Positions 63,011 through 64,000 of a stretch of 64,000 nucleotides of DNA are shown in pieces. The stretch is from JAOPZW01 sp963788935 (GTDB lineage Bacteria; Actinomycetota; Thermoleophilia; Solirubrobacterales; Solirubrobacteraceae). The notes beneath the pieces are model-generated. The model had not been told where the DNA came from and did no database searches. It was given only the letters and a program-made list of their open reading frames with translations. Every line of letters begins with the position of its first letter. The first letter of the stretch is position 1. The position numbers and the translations under genes are program-made. The stretch is taken from NCBI GenBank assembly GCA_963788935.1, contig CAWBIM010000011.1, positions 4,020 through 68,019 on the forward strand. The letters run 5' to 3'.

Positions 63011-64000
63011 GTGGAGCGCGCCGAGGAGACAGTGCTGCAGATCGGCCGGGGCTACCAGCTCTCGCAGGCGCTGTACGTGGCCGCGAAGCTCGGTGTTGCC
63101 GACGTGCTCGGCTCGGACGCGCTCGACGCGGAGGCCATCGCCCAAGCGGTGGACGTACGCGCGCCGGTGCTGCGCCGCGTCCTTCGCGCCCTGGTCGCCG
63201 CCGGCGTCTTCACCGAGCTCGAAGACGGCCGCTTCGCCAACAACGACGCGGCCGCAGCGCTGCGCGCCGACGCGCCTGGCCGCATCCGTGATGTGGTGAT
63301 CAACTTCGGCGAGGAGATGTATCGCTCGTTCGGCGAGCTGCTCCACACCGTCCGCACCGGCGAGACGGCGTTCGACGTCGTCTACGGCGCTCCGCTCTTC
63401 GAGTACTACGCCGCGAACCCGGAGGTGGAGGCGAGCGCGGCGGCACGCATGCTGGCCCGCACCCTCCCCGCGGCCTCCGAGTTCGCTGGGTCCGACGTCT
63501 TGCGTGACGCACGCACGCTCGTCGATGTGGGGGGTGGGACCGGGACCCTCTTGGCGAAGGTCCTGGCCCATCGTCCGGAGATCGATGGCGTCCTGCGTCG
63601 AGCGGCCGGGGATGCTCGCGCTCGCCGGCCGATACCTCTCCGATCAGGGGGTGGCCGACCGTTGCGAGCTCGTGGAGGGAGACTTCTTCTCGTCGGTCCC
63701 GGCAGGGGGCGACGTCTACGTCCTCAAGAGCGTCCTGCACGACTGGGACGACGATCGCTGCGTCGCCATCCTGCGAACCTGCCGCGCCGCGATGGACGGA
63801 TCCGCGCGGCTGGCGATCATCGAGGTGCTCCTTCCCGAGCGCATGACACCGAGCGGGCCGACGCTCTCCGCGGCCCTGCTCGACCTGATCATGCTGGCCT
63901 ATGCGGGCGGCCGCGAGCGCACCGAAGCAGAGTTCACGCAGCTCCTCGGTCGGGCCGGCCTCGATCTGGTGAGCACGACCGCCCTCGCAGCCGGACCGCA
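63011..64000 (+). CDS. O-methyltransferase family 2 (dimerization domain plus SAM domain; frameshifted and cut by window edge)
   Basis: From a GTG at 63011 the frame reads VERAEETVLQIGRGYQLSQA, a winged-helix dimerization domain (LYVAAKLGVADVLGSDALDA; VLRRVLRALVAAGVFTELED). The SAM domain has TLVDVGGGTGTLLAKVLAHR (motif I), CELVEGDFFSSVPAGGDVYV and LKSVLHDWDDDRCVAILRTC, which includes the catalytic His of plant-type and DmpM-type O-methyltransferases. One extra base near 63596 separates the halves (GVL then VERPGMLALAGRYLSDQG). The last codons are outside the window. It likely methylates a phenolic hydroxyl. Confidence 0.88.
   Translation, partial: MERAEETVLQIGRGYQLSQALYVAAKLGVADVLGSDALDAEAIAQAVDVRAPVLRRVLRALVAAGVFTELEDGRFANNDAAAALRADAPGRIRDVVINFGEEMYRSFGELLHTVRTGETAFDVVYGAPLFEYYAANPEVEASAAARMLARTLPAASEFAGSDVLRDARTLVDVGGGTGTLLAKVLAHRPEIDGVLRRAAGDARARRPIPLRSGGGRPLRARGGRLLLVGPGRGRRLRPQERPARLGRRSLRRHPANLPRRDGRIRAAGDHRGAPSRAHDTERADALRGPARPDHAGLCGRPRAHRSRVHAAPRSGRPRSGEHDRPRSRTA

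Noticed and set aside
1..64000. Insertion sequences, transposases, integrases or prophage genes
   Set aside because: No transposase or integrase motif, terminal inverted repeats or phage structural genes were found. The composition is uniform across the window.

Overview
The window is a very GC-rich (by eye above 70%), densely coded stretch of bacterial chromosome. The content is actinobacterial: two AfsR/SARP-type STAND regulators, several NarL/LuxR regulators, DrrAB-type ABC exporters, an MMPL protein and a DUF4386 protein. The class-E succinate dehydrogenase and the overall style suggest Thermoleophilia/Solirubrobacterales, but that is an inference, not a measurement. I found no rRNA, tRNA, CRISPR array, insertion sequence or prophage.

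Layout. 1-1.8 kb: end of a membrane protein, an HTH protein, a YiiX-like cysteine hydrolase and a small membrane protein. 1.8-11.5 kb: an amino-sugar exopolysaccharide locus. On the minus strand, in transcription order, it has a UDP-HexNAc dehydrogenase, a processive GT2 synthase, a NodB deacetylase, glmS and a secreted FnIII-GH18 hydrolase; glmM is divergent. 12-15 kb: a LuxR-type regulator with a non-phosphorylatable receiver and a degenerate PAS-GGDEF-EAL protein. 15.3-19.3 kb: TetR plus an AidB-type acyl-CoA dehydrogenase, then a site-2 protease with CBS domains. 19.4-23.2 kb: sdhA-sdhB and a CCG-domain subunit (class E succinate dehydrogenase). 23.6-29.1 kb: a cysteine-dioxygenase-like protein, a patch of gene relics, a DUF4386 protein and AfsR-like regulator 1. 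29.1-35.7 kb: EamA transporter, response regulator, unusual tandem-half histidine kinase, DUF2269 protein and MMPL transporter. 35.8-41.6 kb: SDR, DrrA/DrrB ABC exporter and AfsR-like regulator 2. 41.9-49.9 kb: C26 amidohydrolase, amidinotransferase-fold enzyme, NmrA-like reductase, SnoaL-like protein, SRPBCC protein, methyltransferase, LuxR regulator, GNAT and DUF899. 50-56.6 kb: a three-gene ABC-2 exporter, EamA, VOC, NTF2-like, DUF1326, SDR and ASCH. 56.6-59.4 kb: a second NarL-type two-component locus whose two kinase genes both look damaged, abutting a DksA-like gene. 59.4-64 kb: D-erythronate dehydrogenase-like protein, a type I sulfatase and a truncated O-methyltransferase.

An important caveat runs through the whole window. 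At least 13 genes, including glmM and sdhA, which should be under strong selection, are broken by a frameshift that one extra base (two in one case) would explain. Every event has the same sign. This looks like uncorrected insertion error in the assembly rather than pseudogenization, so these genes are annotated as single interrupted CDS with the likely repair point given.

The most interesting biology is: (i) the exopolysaccharide operon followed by a catalytically dead c-di-GMP-type protein; (ii) the paired-half histidine kinases, one fused and intact in its second half, the other split and apparently non-functional; and (iii) two places where two gene ends from opposite strands are abruptly joined.
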